A DNA stretch of 64,000 nucleotides from Acinetobacter brisouii CIP 110357 (GTDB taxonomy: Bacteria > Pseudomonadota > Gammaproteobacteria > Pseudomonadales > Moraxellaceae). The position numbers and the translations under genes were made by a program. Shown piece after piece: positions 45,058 through 54,913 of the stretch (position 1 is its first letter; each line of letters starts with the position of its first letter). The stretch is taken from assembly GCF_000488275.1 (NCBI RefSeq), contig NZ_KI530762.1:515536-579535 (forward strand). The letters run 5' to 3'. The notes under the pieces were generated by a model. The model was not told where the DNA came from and ran no database searches. It saw only the letters and a list, made by a program, of their open reading frames with translations.

Positions 45058-45807
45058 ATGTTACTACAAGGAAAAGTAGCGTTAATCACAGGTGCCGCAT
45101 CAGAGCGTGGCATTGGTCGTGCAACAGCAGAAATCTTTGCACAGCAAGGCGCGAAAGTCATTATTGTTGATCTAGATCTTGTGCAAAGCCAGAATGCAGC
45201 TAAAGCATTGGGCGAAGGTCATTTAGGTTTAGCAGCAAATGTTGCAAATGAAGAACAAGCACACGCTGCTGTGGAACAAGCCCTTCAACACTACGGAAAA
45301 ATTGATATTTTGGTCAATAATGCAGGCATTACCCAACCTGTAAAAACATTAGATATCAAACGTAATGATTATGACCGTATTTTGGATGTCAGTCTGCGTG
45401 GAACGCTCATTATGTCTCAGGCTGTAATTCCCTCAATGAAAGAAAACGGTGGAGGAAGTATTGTGTGTTTATCATCCGTTTCGGCACAACGAGGTGGTGG
45501 TATTTTTGGTGGTCCACACTACAGCGCTGCCAAAGCAGGGGTTTTAGGATTAGGTAAAGCGATGGCTCGCGAGTTTGGTGCAGATAATATTCGTGTCAAC
45601 TCACTTACACCAGGTCTTATTCAAACAGACATTACTGGTGGTTTAATGAATGATGATCGTCGTCATGACATTCTTGCAGGTATTCCACTTGGTCGCTTAG
45701 GTAAAGCACAAGATGTTGCAAATGCAGCGTTATTTTTAGCCAGTGATCTATCAGCCTATTTAACAGGTGTAACTTTAGACGTAAATGGCGGAATGCTGAT
45801 TCACTAA
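45058..45807 (+). CDS. Short-chain dehydrogenase/reductase (3-oxoacyl-ACP-reductase-like)
   Basis: 249 aa from the ATG at 45058 with AAGAGG upstream; an ATG at 45028 is rejected. Cofactor motif TGAASERGIGRATA, NNAG, Ser in LSSVSAQRGG and YxxxK in HYSAAKAG. It likely oxidises a sugar, polyol or hydroxy acid before the transketolase step. First gene of the plus operon. A 7-bp hairpin (45840-45846 with 45858-45864) lies between it and the MFS gene. Confidence 0.88.
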   Translation: MLLQGKVALITGAASERGIGRATAEIFAQQGAKVIIVDLDLVQSQNAAKALGEGHLGLAANVANEEQAHAAVEQALQHYGKIDILVNNAGITQPVKTLDIKRNDYDRILDVSLRGTLIMSQAVIPSMKENGGGSIVCLSSVSAQRGGGIFGGPHYSAAKAGVLGLGKAMAREFGADNIRVNSLTPGLIQTDITGGLMNDDRRHDILAGIPLGRLGKAQDVANAALFLASDLSAYLTGVTLDVNGGMLIH

Positions 45808-45881
45808 AACTCAGTATTAAAAAATTTAAAATAGAGACATGGCCACGAGAGGATATTGTGGCCAAATGTAAAGGGACTCGC

Positions 45882-47186
45882 ATGATGGATATCATATTTT
45901 CATCTGAAGTAGATATTACTCTACGGACTTCGGCATACCGAAAAATTGCATTTCGTCTGATGCCATTTTTAATGCTTTGTTATTTTTGTGCTTATCTAGA
46001 CCGTGTAAATGTTGGTTTTGCCAAACTTCAAATGATAAATGATTTGCATTTGAGTGAAGCCGTTTATGGATTAGGGGCAGGGATTTTCTTTATTGGATAT
46101 TTCCTATGTGAAGTACCCAGTAACATCATTTTGCATAAGGTCGGTGCGCGTCGCTGGATTGCTAGAATTATGATTACTTGGGGCATATTGTCAGGGTGTT
46201 TTGCTTTTGTACAAACGGAATGGCAATTTTATGTGCTGAGATTTTTATTAGGTGTTGCTGAGGCAGGGCTTGCACCAGGATTATTACTTTATCTTACATA
46301 CTGGTTTCCATCTTACCGTCGTGCCCGCATGACAGTACTTTGGTTCATTGCAATACCACTTTCAGGCATGATCGGTGGGCCGCTATCTGGATTGATCATG
46401 AACAAAATGGGTGGTGTTCATGGTTGGGATAGTTGGCAATGGATGTTTGTCATCGAAGCAATACCAACAGTGATCGTAGGACTTTTTGTATTGGCTGTAT
46501 TAAAAGATTCAGTACAGGATGCTAATTGGCTTAGTAATGAAGAAAAGCGTCTGGTTCAAGATGAGTTAGCTCAAGATAATCAGCATAAAGAAGGCCATGG
46601 CAGTATTAAAGACTTTATTAGTGATAAACGCTTGTGGTTACTAGCTGGAATCTACTTTTGTGTCGTAATGGGACAATATGCAATTACTTTCTGGTTGCCG
46701 ACATTAATTCGTAACTCGGGCATTAGCGACAACTTGCATATTGGCTTGTTGACCAGCCTACCTTATATGTGTGCCATAGTTGTAATGCTATTAGCAGGCC
46801 GTAGCGGAGATCACTTTAGAGAGCGTCGCTGGCATTTAATTATTCCTATGTGTGCTGGTGCAGTTGCACTTACCTTCGCAACATTGTTTGCCTCAAATCT
46901 AACCCTATCGCTGATTTGTTTATGTATTGCGGCATCAGGTGTACTCACCGCATCTTCTTTGTTTTGGATGTTGCCAACTAACTTTTTAGGTGGTGTTTCA
47001 GCCGCTGCGGGTATTGCTGGAATCAATAGTTTTGCCAATCTCGCTGGATTTTGTTCTCCGTTTCTCATCGGTTGGATTACGACTAATACAGGTTCGAACG
47101 CCATAGGTATGTTTTTAATCACAGCAGTCTTAGTTGTCGGCGCCAGCCTAGTATTGCGCGTTCCAGCAAAACTTGTTAATCGTTAA
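45882..47186 (+). CDS. MFS transporter, anion:cation symporter family
   Basis: 434 aa from the ATG at 45882 (AAAGGGA upstream). Twelve membrane helices, with the ACS-type opening RLMPFLMLCYFCAYLDRVNVGFAKLQM. Family members import organic acids such as hexuronates, phthalate or sugar acids with protons. It is in a catabolic operon, so it is the likely importer of the substrate. Confidence 0.9.
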   Translation: MMDIIFSSEVDITLRTSAYRKIAFRLMPFLMLCYFCAYLDRVNVGFAKLQMINDLHLSEAVYGLGAGIFFIGYFLCEVPSNIILHKVGARRWIARIMITWGILSGCFAFVQTEWQFYVLRFLLGVAEAGLAPGLLLYLTYWFPSYRRARMTVLWFIAIPLSGMIGGPLSGLIMNKMGGVHGWDSWQWMFVIEAIPTVIVGLFVLAVLKDSVQDANWLSNEEKRLVQDELAQDNQHKEGHGSIKDFISDKRLWLLAGIYFCVVMGQYAITFWLPTLIRNSGISDNLHIGLLTSLPYMCAIVVMLLAGRSGDHFRERRWHLIIPMCAGAVALTFATLFASNLTLSLICLCIAASGVLTASSLFWMLPTNFLGGVSAAAGIAGINSFANLAGFCSPFLIGWITTNTGSNAIGMFLITAVLVVGASLVLRVPAKLVNR

Positions 47187-47201
47187 TAAGAGAAGTTAAT
47201 C

Positions 47202-48047
47202 ATGTCAAATATGAATAAAGAAGCTCGTATTGCTGAACTACAGCAACGTGCATATAACATTCGTCAACATGCGTTACGTATGGGACAAGTACAGGGCCAA
47301 GGTTATGTTGGACAGGCCTTAGGTGCAGCTGATCTACTTGCAGTTTCTTATTTTCATGCAATGAAATATCAGCCTGAAAATCCTGAATGGGAAGGACGAG
47401 ATCGCTTTTATCTTTCAATAGGTCATTATGCAATTGCTTTATATGCTGCTTTGATCGAAGCAAAGATTATTCCACTTGAAGAACTAGAAACCTATGGTTC
47501 TGATGACAGTCGTTTACCTATGTCAGGCATGGCAACGTATACCCCTGGTATGGAAATCACAGGTGGTTCACTTGGTCATGGTTTAGGTATTGCGGTAGGC
47601 GCTTGCCTCGGATTAAAGCAAAAGAAATCAGAGTCTTTTGTTTATAACTTCCTATCAGATGGTGAGCTCAATGAAGGCTCGACATGGGAAGCAGTCATGT
47701 CGGCTTCACATTGGAAATTAGATAATCTAATTGCAATTATTGATGTGAATAATCAGCAAGCCGATGGGCATTCAAGTGAAATTCTAGCTTTTGAACCGAT
47801 TGTAGATCGTTGGCAATCATTTGGTTGGTATACCCAACGCGTAGATGGCAACAATATGGAAGCTTTACTTGATGCTTTCGATCAAGCGAAAAGCTACGAA
47901 GGGGCATGCCCAAGAGTCATTATTTGCGATACCAAAATGGGTAAAGGTGTTTCATTTTTAGAAAGCCGTGAAAAAACACATTTTATCCGCGTGGATGAAC
48001 GCGAATGGGATGAAGCTTTAAATATATTAACCCATTACGGCAAATAA
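47202..48047 (+). CDS. Transketolase-like protein, N-terminal (TPP-binding) subunit
   Basis: 281 aa. The TPP motif runs from SDGELNEGSTWEA to IIDVNN, and GSLGHGLGIAVG precedes it. This is the alpha half of a split transketolase. It is 13 bp upstream of the beta half. Split enzymes of this kind serve dedicated sugar pathways such as apulose-4-phosphate cleavage, but no kinase lies here, so the substrate is unknown. Confidence 0.9.
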   Translation: MSNMNKEARIAELQQRAYNIRQHALRMGQVQGQGYVGQALGAADLLAVSYFHAMKYQPENPEWEGRDRFYLSIGHYAIALYAALIEAKIIPLEELETYGSDDSRLPMSGMATYTPGMEITGGSLGHGLGIAVGACLGLKQKKSESFVYNFLSDGELNEGSTWEAVMSASHWKLDNLIAIIDVNNQQADGHSSEILAFEPIVDRWQSFGWYTQRVDGNNMEALLDAFDQAKSYEGACPRVIICDTKMGKGVSFLESREKTHFIRVDEREWDEALNILTHYGK

Positions 48048-48060
48048 GGAGTTTAGATCC

Positions 48061-49065
48061 ATGAGCCAATTAGCGAACTCTCCTAAGAAAAAATTAAAAA
48101 CGTCTGCCATGATTGCTTCGATTGCTGCAGAAGGGCAACCAACCAAGCCAGCACCATTTGGACATGCTTTAAATGCGCTAGCGAAAGAGCGTGATGATAT
48201 TGTTGGATTATCTGCGGATTTATCCAAATATACAGATCTACATATTTTCGCGAACCAAAACCCAGACAAATTCTTTCAAATGGGAATGGCAGAACAACTC
48301 CTGATGAGTGCTGCTGCTGGATTAGCACGTGAAGGATTTGTCCCTTTTGCAACAACCTATGCTGTATTTGCATCACGTCGTGCCTATGATTTTATTTGTA
48401 TGGCGATTGCCGAAGATAATTTGAATGTCAAAATTGTCGCTGCACTTCCTGGTTTAACAACAGGATATGGACCAAGTCACCAAGCCACAGAAGACATTGC
48501 AATTTTCCGTGGAATGCCAAATCTAATGATCATTGATCCATGTGATGCCTTGGAAATTGAACAGGCTATTCCGCAGATTGCTGCTCATCAAGGTCCTGTT
48601 TATATGCGCTTGTTACGTGGTCAAGTTCCATTGGTACTGGATAAATATAACTACCAATTTAAATTGGGTAAGGCCCAAGTCATTAAGCCAGGTAAAGACC
48701 TATTGATTATCTCTACAGGGCTGCTGACTATGCGTGCGCTTGAGGCCGCTGAAGAACTTGAAAAAGAAGGAATTGAGGTTTCAGTTCTACATGTTCCAAC
48801 CATCAAGCCTCTTGATGAAGAAACGATTTTAGCTGAAGTTGCAAAAGGAGGACGACCTGTACTTACTGCTGAAAATCATTCTGTGGTTGGTGGTTTAGGT
48901 GAAGCAGTTGGAACCTTATTATTAAGAAATGGGCAACATCCACGTTTTGATATGATTGGGTTACCCGATGCATTTTTAGATGCAGGTGCACTGCCAACAC
49001 TACATGATCGTTATGGTATTTCTACAGAAGCCGTTAAAGAGAAAATTAAAAATCACTTAGCCTAA
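48061..49065 (+). CDS. Transketolase-like protein, C-terminal subunit
   Basis: 334 aa. Pyrimidine-binding domain (GLSADLSKYTDLH; MAEQLLMSAAAGLAREG with the catalytic Glu pattern) and a C-terminal transketolase domain (LTAENHSVVGGLGEAVG). It pairs with the N-terminal subunit. The first ~30 residues (KKKLKTSAMIASIAAEGQ) are an extra extension over usual families. Confidence 0.9.
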   Translation: MSQLANSPKKKLKTSAMIASIAAEGQPTKPAPFGHALNALAKERDDIVGLSADLSKYTDLHIFANQNPDKFFQMGMAEQLLMSAAAGLAREGFVPFATTYAVFASRRAYDFICMAIAEDNLNVKIVAALPGLTTGYGPSHQATEDIAIFRGMPNLMIIDPCDALEIEQAIPQIAAHQGPVYMRLLRGQVPLVLDKYNYQFKLGKAQVIKPGKDLLIISTGLLTMRALEAAEELEKEGIEVSVLHVPTIKPLDEETILAEVAKGGRPVLTAENHSVVGGLGEAVGTLLLRNGQHPRFDMIGLPDAFLDAGALPTLHDRYGISTEAVKEKIKNHLA

Positions 49066-49091
49066 GAGAGTCCAACTCTGTTAGTGAATTG

Positions 49092-49130
49092 AGCATGGTG
49101 TACGACAGGAGTCTCGCCATGCTGCAATTT
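49092..49130 (+). terminator. Probable terminator hairpin after transketolase
   Basis: AGCATGG/CCATGCT (49092-49098 with 49117-49123), 18-nt loop, then GCAATTTT. Weak T run. Confidence 0.5.
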
Positions 49131-49225
49131 TATCACACCACTTTTACTCCATTTAATCATTCAAAATAGCTTATTCAATTAGCTGTTTAGGGAAACTTAT
49201 ATTCAAAATTTGCAGGGATTGTGCA

Positions 49226-50488
49226 ATGAAAAAAAGCAATTTTTTATGTCTTATTGGTGTACTTATTGGAACAAATACGGCTTGTTTTGCTGAGAACTTA
49301 TTTGATGCGAATCGAACAAATTTAACAGGGGATTGGAATGGCGAACGAACAGCTTTAGCAGATAAAGGAATCAAATTTGATGCTAGTTCCAATCTCGATA
49401 TTGCTTACTTGGCAGATGGTGGATATAAACCACGACAAGAACCAACTTATGTTAGCCAGCTTTCTCTCGGTTCAACCTTAGATTTAGAAAAAATGATGGA
49501 TTTAAAGGGAGTCAGTGTTCGTGCATTAATTATGGCAAGACAAGGCCAAAGTGTATCAGTAGAACAAATTTCCGATCCACATGCACCGCAATTGGCTAAT
49601 GTACAGGCAAATTATGGACGTGGGAATTCAGGTACAAGACTTGCTGAGTTGTCGATTGAAAAGAGTTTTTCCAACGCAGGTACAAGTATTCGAGTTGGAC
49701 GTTTCGCTATGGGAACCTATTTCAATGTAATGTCTTGTGACTTTCAAAATAATTCTTTTTGCGGTGCGCAAATGGGGAAATGGCAAGGCAGCAAATGGAT
49801 TAATGCACCTGTGAGCCAATGGGCAGTAATGTCTAAATACAACTTTACCCCTGAAGCATATATACAACTGGGAGTGTTTGAGTATAACCCAAAGAACTTG
49901 GAAGAAAGTGAGGGATGGAATTTTGGTACAAAAGATGCCGATGGCGTCAATATTCCTGTTGAATTTGTCTGGCAGCCCAAACAGGCAATTAATAATTTAT
50001 CTGGAATTTATCGTATAGGGGCATTTTATAATACTGCTAATGATCTCAAAAACCAAAAAGACATCGTAACAGGAGAACCAAAATCTCATACATATGGGGT
50101 GTGGGGAGTTGTAGAACAACAATTAACCCAAAAAGACTTAACTAATCAAGGGTTATATGGATTCATGAACTTTAGTTTTCATGATCGTACTACGAATAAA
50201 GTTGAAAATATGCAACAAGTTGGTTTGAAGTACATTGGGCTTTTAGATCGCCATCCCAATGATATTTTAGGCTTAGCTATAAATAGAATCCATGTCAGTA
50301 ATCGTTATCGTCAAGTACACCAAAATATTAACGCCGATGCTGAATATAACATTGAAATGAACTATTCATATTTCCCCACGAAATGGTTAATGTTGCGACC
50401 TAATATTCAATATGTAGTAAACCCCGGGGCAACAAATCATGTTAATAATGCGCTAGTACTCGGTTTAAGCTCGAAAATTGTTTTTTAA
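49226..50488 (+). CDS. OprB-type carbohydrate-selective porin
   Basis: 420 aa with signal peptide (MKKSNFLCLIGVLIG...CFA). The mature start LTGDWNGERTALADKGI is the OprB opening and the C-terminus ends with Phe (KIVF). OprB is an outer-membrane porin for sugars. It closes the catabolic cluster and suggests a carbohydrate or sugar-acid substrate. Confidence 0.9.
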   Translation: MKKSNFLCLIGVLIGTNTACFAENLFDANRTNLTGDWNGERTALADKGIKFDASSNLDIAYLADGGYKPRQEPTYVSQLSLGSTLDLEKMMDLKGVSVRALIMARQGQSVSVEQISDPHAPQLANVQANYGRGNSGTRLAELSIEKSFSNAGTSIRVGRFAMGTYFNVMSCDFQNNSFCGAQMGKWQGSKWINAPVSQWAVMSKYNFTPEAYIQLGVFEYNPKNLEESEGWNFGTKDADGVNIPVEFVWQPKQAINNLSGIYRIGAFYNTANDLKNQKDIVTGEPKSHTYGVWGVVEQQLTQKDLTNQGLYGFMNFSFHDRTTNKVENMQQVGLKYIGLLDRHPNDILGLAINRIHVSNRYRQVHQNINADAEYNIEMNYSYFPTKWLMLRPNIQYVVNPGATNHVNNALVLGLSSKIVF

Positions 50489-50565
50489 AAATATATCCAC
50501 TAAAAGTTGAACGATATTTTTAAGTTTTTGATATTTAAATAATCACTATTTTTAGAGTTAAAAAG

Positions 50566-50588
50566 AAGGGAATATTTTTTATTCCCTT
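50566..50588. terminator. Hairpin between the porin and a remnant gene
   Basis: AAGGGAAT/ATTCCCTT (50566-50573 with 50581-50588) with a T-rich loop. It is weak as an intrinsic terminator but could serve both directions. Confidence 0.5.
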
Positions 50589-50611
50589 AATTAATGAAAA
50601 AATCGTCGTTT

Positions 50612-51097
50612 TCAATAGCTAAAAATTATAGGTATAGGACAAACCCTGTTGGTGGTGATAGTCACCTCACGCACATTTTCAGCAGCACAACCCAAATACA
50701 CCTGTGCTACTGAGCCATAGCGCATATTTTGATAATCATAAAAGCCTTTGGTTCTGCAATGACCGCAGTTGATTGAAACATTAGTCAGTGTGGTTGGATC
50801 ATTATTCAGTGACATGATATTGAGTTTATCAACATAGCCTGTCATGGAATATTGCGACTCATCACGACGGACTCGGACTTCGAATTCTTCCTGTAAAGGT
50901 GGTTCCTGTGACAGTTCTTGTGCCTGCTCAGCATCAGTACCATTTTCTAAAAATGATTTATCGGTAAACGGCACATACTCTGTACTGTCCGTATTGCTTG
51001 TTTCAGGTGTTTGCGTATTTTGATCTGATGTTGCTTTTGGTTCTGCTGTGGCTTGAGATTCTTTGTTTGTTGGAGGAGTTTTATACAGAGGAATCAA
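50612..51097 (-). pseudogene. N-terminally truncated relative of the island lipoprotein
   Basis: The 161-codon frame has no ATG or signal peptide at its start (TTG at 51097). Its C-terminal part (YVDKLNIMSLNN, NCGHC, YGSVAQVYLGC) parallels the C-terminus of the lipoprotein at 30305-31051 (TVDQLNFYGLSV, RGNC, FGSVLKLGARC). It is a fragment of a related mobile element next to another island-type scar. Confidence 0.65.
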
Positions 51098-51124
51098 AAT
51101 CAGAGCAACTTGAATAAACTCATG

Positions 51125-51188
51125 ATTTGGCCCGTGTACGGATTATTCAGAAAGACTTACAACAGTCGGTTCAGGCCTTGAATTACAT
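51125..51188 (+). pseudogene. C-terminal scrap of the island metal-binding protein gene
   Basis: A short plus frame reads ...VRIIQKDLQQSVQALNY and stops. This parallels the end of the protein at 35073-35981 (FVQDIQQGLQRSVRAVN). A hairpin follows. It marks the right limit of an earlier island. Confidence 0.6.
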
Positions 51189-51189
51189 A

Positions 51190-51211
51190 AAAGGCATCAA
51201 TTGATGCCTTT
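51190..51211. terminator. 22-bp perfect palindrome, terminator-like
   Basis: AAAGGCATCAA/TTGATGCCTTT is an exact palindrome just after the scrap's stop. It lies where the intact element would have a terminator. Confidence 0.6.
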
Positions 51212-51307
51212 CTCGATTACAGCTTTTTTACAATTGCTCAGTAGATATCACATACAATATACGATTTTCTCTTTAGCTTAATTTTGAGGGCGGGCAAATA
51301 TCCTTAC

Positions 51308-52672
51308 TTATTTTTTCGTTAAAAAATTTGTCATTAGTGAAACTAAACCAAATATCAAAGCACTGACTCCAAGAACTTGAAAAAAGGTTGATAAACTCGC
51401 ATTAAAATATAAAACAGATATACCTCCAATAACAGCAGCAATGATCATTCTTATAGTACCTGCTAAAAGAGGGCCAAATAATCGTTTTGAACCTTGGCCA
51501 GCAAAATAAACTGCCATACCAATACCTATAGCACCATAAAAAGGTGCAACATGCTGCAAGTAATTTGTTCCAGTCTGAAGGACAGATGGATCATGACTGA
51601 AAAAACCAAGCCAAATGGAAGGAAAAATACTAAAGAAAAGTCCTATTGAGCCGGTGATAAGAAATGTAATAAAAACCCCGATCCATGTGATATGACGTGC
51701 TCTTTGAAATTGTTCAGCCCCATAATTAATACCTACCATGGTCATGATTGCTGAACCGATACCGAACATAAGCGGAACTTGCACGTAGTCTAATCGGGAA
51801 GCAATACCATACCCAGCGATTGCAGCAGATCCAAATTGACCAACTAAGGTTGTTACGATGACAACAGTTAAATTAAGTTGAATTATTCCAATAGCGGATA
51901 GTGAACCAATACCAAGAATATCTTTGAAGAACTGAAAATTGATAGGCTTGATCGATAATTTGATAATGCTATGCGTTGTTCGCATGTGCCTAATTAAGCA
52001 TATGATGGCAAAAATATAATAACTTAAGACAGCGAGCCCAGCTCCAGCTACACCTAATGATGGAATGAATCCCCAACCAAAAATGAGAATAGGTGATAGG
52101 GGTAAAAGTAGTACTCCACCTAGAAGTGTTATACGAGCCGGAGTTTTTGTATCACCTGCACCGCGTAATGCGACTGAGAGTAGGGCTACGGCCCATATAA
52201 GGGGTGAACTTATAAAAATAATATTGGAATATTTTAGGGCTGCATCTAAAGCTAAGCCAGTAACGCCCATTAAGTGATATATCATCTGGGCTGAGGTGAG
52301 CATAACAATACTAAAAACTCCTCCCAAAATGCCAGCAAGAATTACACCATGCCAGACAAGGGATTGGGCATCTTCTGATCGACCTGCTCCAGAAGCCCGA
52401 GCAATTGCTGAAGCTAGTCCTCCACCAAATCCGCCATTCGCTAGCATTTGCATGAGCATAAGAATTGGGAACACTATGGCTACACCAGCTATTACATCAG
52501 TTCCTAGAGAGCTAACAAAATATGTTTCTAGTAATCCAATCAGGGTTTGTACGAGTAGAACAGCTATTGTGGGTAACGCCAGTTTTAGCATTACATGGGG
52601 AATTGATCCGTTTAAGATCGCATGATTTAAATCATGTGTATTTAACGGCTGGCGTACTGATTGTTCTCGCAT
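51308..52672 (-). CDS. MATE-family efflux protein
   Basis: 454 aa from the ATG at 52672. A longer TTG frame to 52726 is less likely. Twelve hydrophobic helices, with the internal repeat of MATE proteins (LIGLLETYFVSSLG and VGQFGSAAIAGYGIASRL). MATE pumps expel cationic drugs with Na+ or H+. It lies directly downstream of the outer-membrane factor gene, so both answer to the same promoter and TetR repressor. Confidence 0.9.
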   Translation of the reverse strand: MREQSVRQPLNTHDLNHAILNGSIPHVMLKLALPTIAVLLVQTLIGLLETYFVSSLGTDVIAGVAIVFPILMLMQMLANGGFGGGLASAIARASGAGRSEDAQSLVWHGVILAGILGGVFSIVMLTSAQMIYHLMGVTGLALDAALKYSNIIFISSPLIWAVALLSVALRGAGDTKTPARITLLGGVLLLPLSPILIFGWGFIPSLGVAGAGLAVLSYYIFAIICLIRHMRTTHSIIKLSIKPINFQFFKDILGIGSLSAIGIIQLNLTVVIVTTLVGQFGSAAIAGYGIASRLDYVQVPLMFGIGSAIMTMVGINYGAEQFQRARHITWIGVFITFLITGSIGLFFSIFPSIWLGFFSHDPSVLQTGTNYLQHVAPFYGAIGIGMAVYFAGQGSKRLFGPLLAGTIRMIIAAVIGGISVLYFNASLSTFFQVLGVSALIFGLVSLMTNFLTKK

Positions 52673-52722
52673 AATAGATTCTCGCTTTATAAACTGCTTG
52701 TCATAGAGGCAATAGGGGTGCT

Positions 52723-54159
52723 TCAAAATTTTTGAGGTTGCCAGCCGCCACCCAGTGATTTATAAACTGCTACAGCAGCAAGGGCTGAATCGGTTTGGGC
52801 TTGAAGTTTTCTATCTGAAAATTGCAAAGCATTTGAATCTGCTTGTAATACTTCTATTCGGCTGTTAATCCCTTTTTGATAGGCAATTAGAGCGATTTTC
52901 TGTGCATGCTTTAATGCATTTTCTCCATCTTGGAGAGCCATTAACTGTTCTTGTCGTTTGGACAAGGTTGATAATGAGTTTTCTACATCTTCCGTCGCAT
53001 GTAAGACGGCTAATTGGTAGGCTGCAAGATTTTCGGCTTCTTGTCCCTTAGCTAAGCGAATTTCTGCATTAATTCGACCAAAATCAAATAAGCGCCAACG
53101 CAAACCTAATAGGCTCGCAGCCTGATTTGAACCACTTGAAAATAAGTTTCCACTTGCTATGGTTGAACTACCAATCAAACCGCTTAAAGAAATCTTGGGA
53201 TAATATTCTGCAATCGCACTGCCAATACGTGCATTTGAAGCTGCCAATTGTCTTTCAGCCATAATGAGATCTGGTCGTCTACGTAAAAGATCGTGAGGTG
53301 TTCCTGTTTCTGTAATATTAGGGATAACTGGAACTGGTTTTACTTCCGTTAGTTCTGCTCGGTGAGTTCCCGGTACAGTTCCAAGCATGACGTCGAGGGC
53401 ATTCATGGCAATGTCTAGATTCATTCTAAGAACAGGAACAACAGCTTGAACTTGAGCAACATTCGCTTTAGCTTGTTTGACCTGAAATTCGGAAGCTAAT
53501 CCTTTGCTGTATAAAAGATTAATGGTTGAAAGAAGTTGTTGTTGTGTTTGTAATTGTTGATGGGCAATATCTAGTCGAGATTGTAAGCCCCGAATATTAA
53601 TATATATATTGGCAGTTTGAGCTGCGACCATTAAACGGACGGCTGAGGCTCCTGCGTTTGAAGACTGATAATTTGCAAGAGCCGCTTCACGGTCTCTACG
53701 AAGGCCTCCAAAAATATCTAACTCCCAAGTTGCACTTAAATTTGCATCATAAGAACTACCATGTCGGTCAAAACCTGGCATTGAATTTAAAACTTGCCCC
53801 AAAGGTGTTTCAACAGATTGGTAAACTTTAGCTGCTTGTGCGCCAACAGTACCTATTGGTTGTAAAGAGGCATTAGCTGCTGATAAACCTGCTTGGGCTT
53901 GAGTTACTCGAGTATATGCTTGGGTAAGATCAAGATTTTGTTTTAATGCTAATGTGACATATCGAGTAAGTTGAGGATCGTTAAAACTTTGCCACCATAC
54001 GGCAATATCTGCTTTGCTATTGTCATTTGATGAGTTTAAGGATGTGCCAAGGTATTGCTCGGGTAGAGATATATTAGGGCGTTTATAATTAGGACCTACG
54101 GTACACGCAGTAAGAGTACTTACGATGATTGGTAGGAGAACGATAGATCTAGATAACAT
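52723..54159 (-). CDS. Outer-membrane efflux factor (NodT/TolC-family lipoprotein)
   Basis: 478 aa. Lipobox LTACTVGPNYKRP is the NodT-family start, followed by two OEP repeats with long coiled coils and the LRRRPDLIMAERQL signature. It forms the TolC-like exit duct for the RND pump encoded on the other strand. It is divergent from tetR and its promoter overlaps the 54198-54221 operator. Confidence 0.92.
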   Translation of the reverse strand: MLSRSIVLLPIIVSTLTACTVGPNYKRPNISLPEQYLGTSLNSSNDNSKADIAVWWQSFNDPQLTRYVTLALKQNLDLTQAYTRVTQAQAGLSAANASLQPIGTVGAQAAKVYQSVETPLGQVLNSMPGFDRHGSSYDANLSATWELDIFGGLRRDREAALANYQSSNAGASAVRLMVAAQTANIYINIRGLQSRLDIAHQQLQTQQQLLSTINLLYSKGLASEFQVKQAKANVAQVQAVVPVLRMNLDIAMNALDVMLGTVPGTHRAELTEVKPVPVIPNITETGTPHDLLRRRPDLIMAERQLAASNARIGSAIAEYYPKISLSGLIGSSTIASGNLFSSGSNQAASLLGLRWRLFDFGRINAEIRLAKGQEAENLAAYQLAVLHATEDVENSLSTLSKRQEQLMALQDGENALKHAQKIALIAYQKGINSRIEVLQADSNALQFSDRKLQAQTDSALAAVAVYKSLGGGWQPQKF

Positions 54160-54197
54160 ATTTCCCCCGAGACGAGATTTTGAACAATAGTTTAATT

Positions 54198-54221
54198 GTG
54201 ACTATAATACAAATTGGTCAC
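54198..54221. promoter_or_regulatory. TetR operator 1 with overlapping divergent promoters
   Basis: The 24-bp site starts GTGAC and ends GTCAC and matches 54914-54937 at 20 of 24 positions by my alignment. Minus-strand promoter: TTGACA (54231-54226), 16-nt spacer, TATTAT (54209-54204). Plus-strand promoter: TTGAAC (54180-54185), 17-nt spacer, TATAAT (54203-54208). The site covers both -10 boxes, so a bound repressor would silence tetR and the outer-membrane factor together. Confidence 0.75.
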
Positions 54222-54286
54222 TCGTTGTCAATATCAGTTCGCAAGAGTTAAACTGCCACTTTCAGATAAAGGTTTAAATTGAAAAT

Positions 54287-54907
54287 ATGAGTAAAGAAAA
54301 AAGTAGTTATCCTGTTTCGAAGCGAGGACCAGAAGATCATGATGTAAGAGATCAAATCTTGAGTGCCGCTACAGAGCACTTCAGCCGATATGGTTATGAG
54401 AAAACTACAGTTTCTGATCTTGCAAAATCTATAGGCTTTTCTAAAGCTTATATTTATAAATTTTTTGAATCTAAACAGGCGATTGGCGAAATGATATGTG
54501 CCAATTGTTTACGTGAAATTGAAGATGAAGTTAATACAGCTATTAAAGAAGCTGAATATCCAGCAGAAAAATTAAGGGTGTTATTTAAAGCGATTGTTGA
54601 AGCAAGCCTTCGTCTATTTTCTCAAGAGCGTAAGCTTTATGAAATTGCCGCTTCAGCCGCGTCTGAGAAATGGGATGCTACACTCGCTTATGAAAAACGA
54701 ATTCTTAAGATGCTACAAAACATTATTCAAGAAGGCCGTCAAATAGGTGATTTTGAAAGAAAAACTCCAATTGATGAGGCTGTTAAGGCTATTTATTTAG
54801 TTATGAGACCTTATCTGCATCCACTACTTTTACAACATAGTATTTCATATAACACCGATGCTCCAGTCCTGCTTTCTAGCCTTGTACTGAGAAGTTTATC
54901 GCCATAA
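54287..54907 (+). CDS. TetR-family repressor of the efflux locus
   Basis: 206 aa. HTH segment TTVSDLAKSIGFSKAYIYKFF at about residues 44-64. It lies between the two efflux groups and next to two near-identical operators, so it is almost surely the local regulator and autoregulated. The effector is unknown. Confidence 0.92.
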   Translation: MSKEKSSYPVSKRGPEDHDVRDQILSAATEHFSRYGYEKTTVSDLAKSIGFSKAYIYKFFESKQAIGEMICANCLREIEDEVNTAIKEAEYPAEKLRVLFKAIVEASLRLFSQERKLYEIAASAASEKWDATLAYEKRILKMLQNIIQEGRQIGDFERKTPIDEAVKAIYLVMRPYLHPLLLQHSISYNTDAPVLLSSLVLRSLSP

Positions 54908-54913
54908 TAAGTT

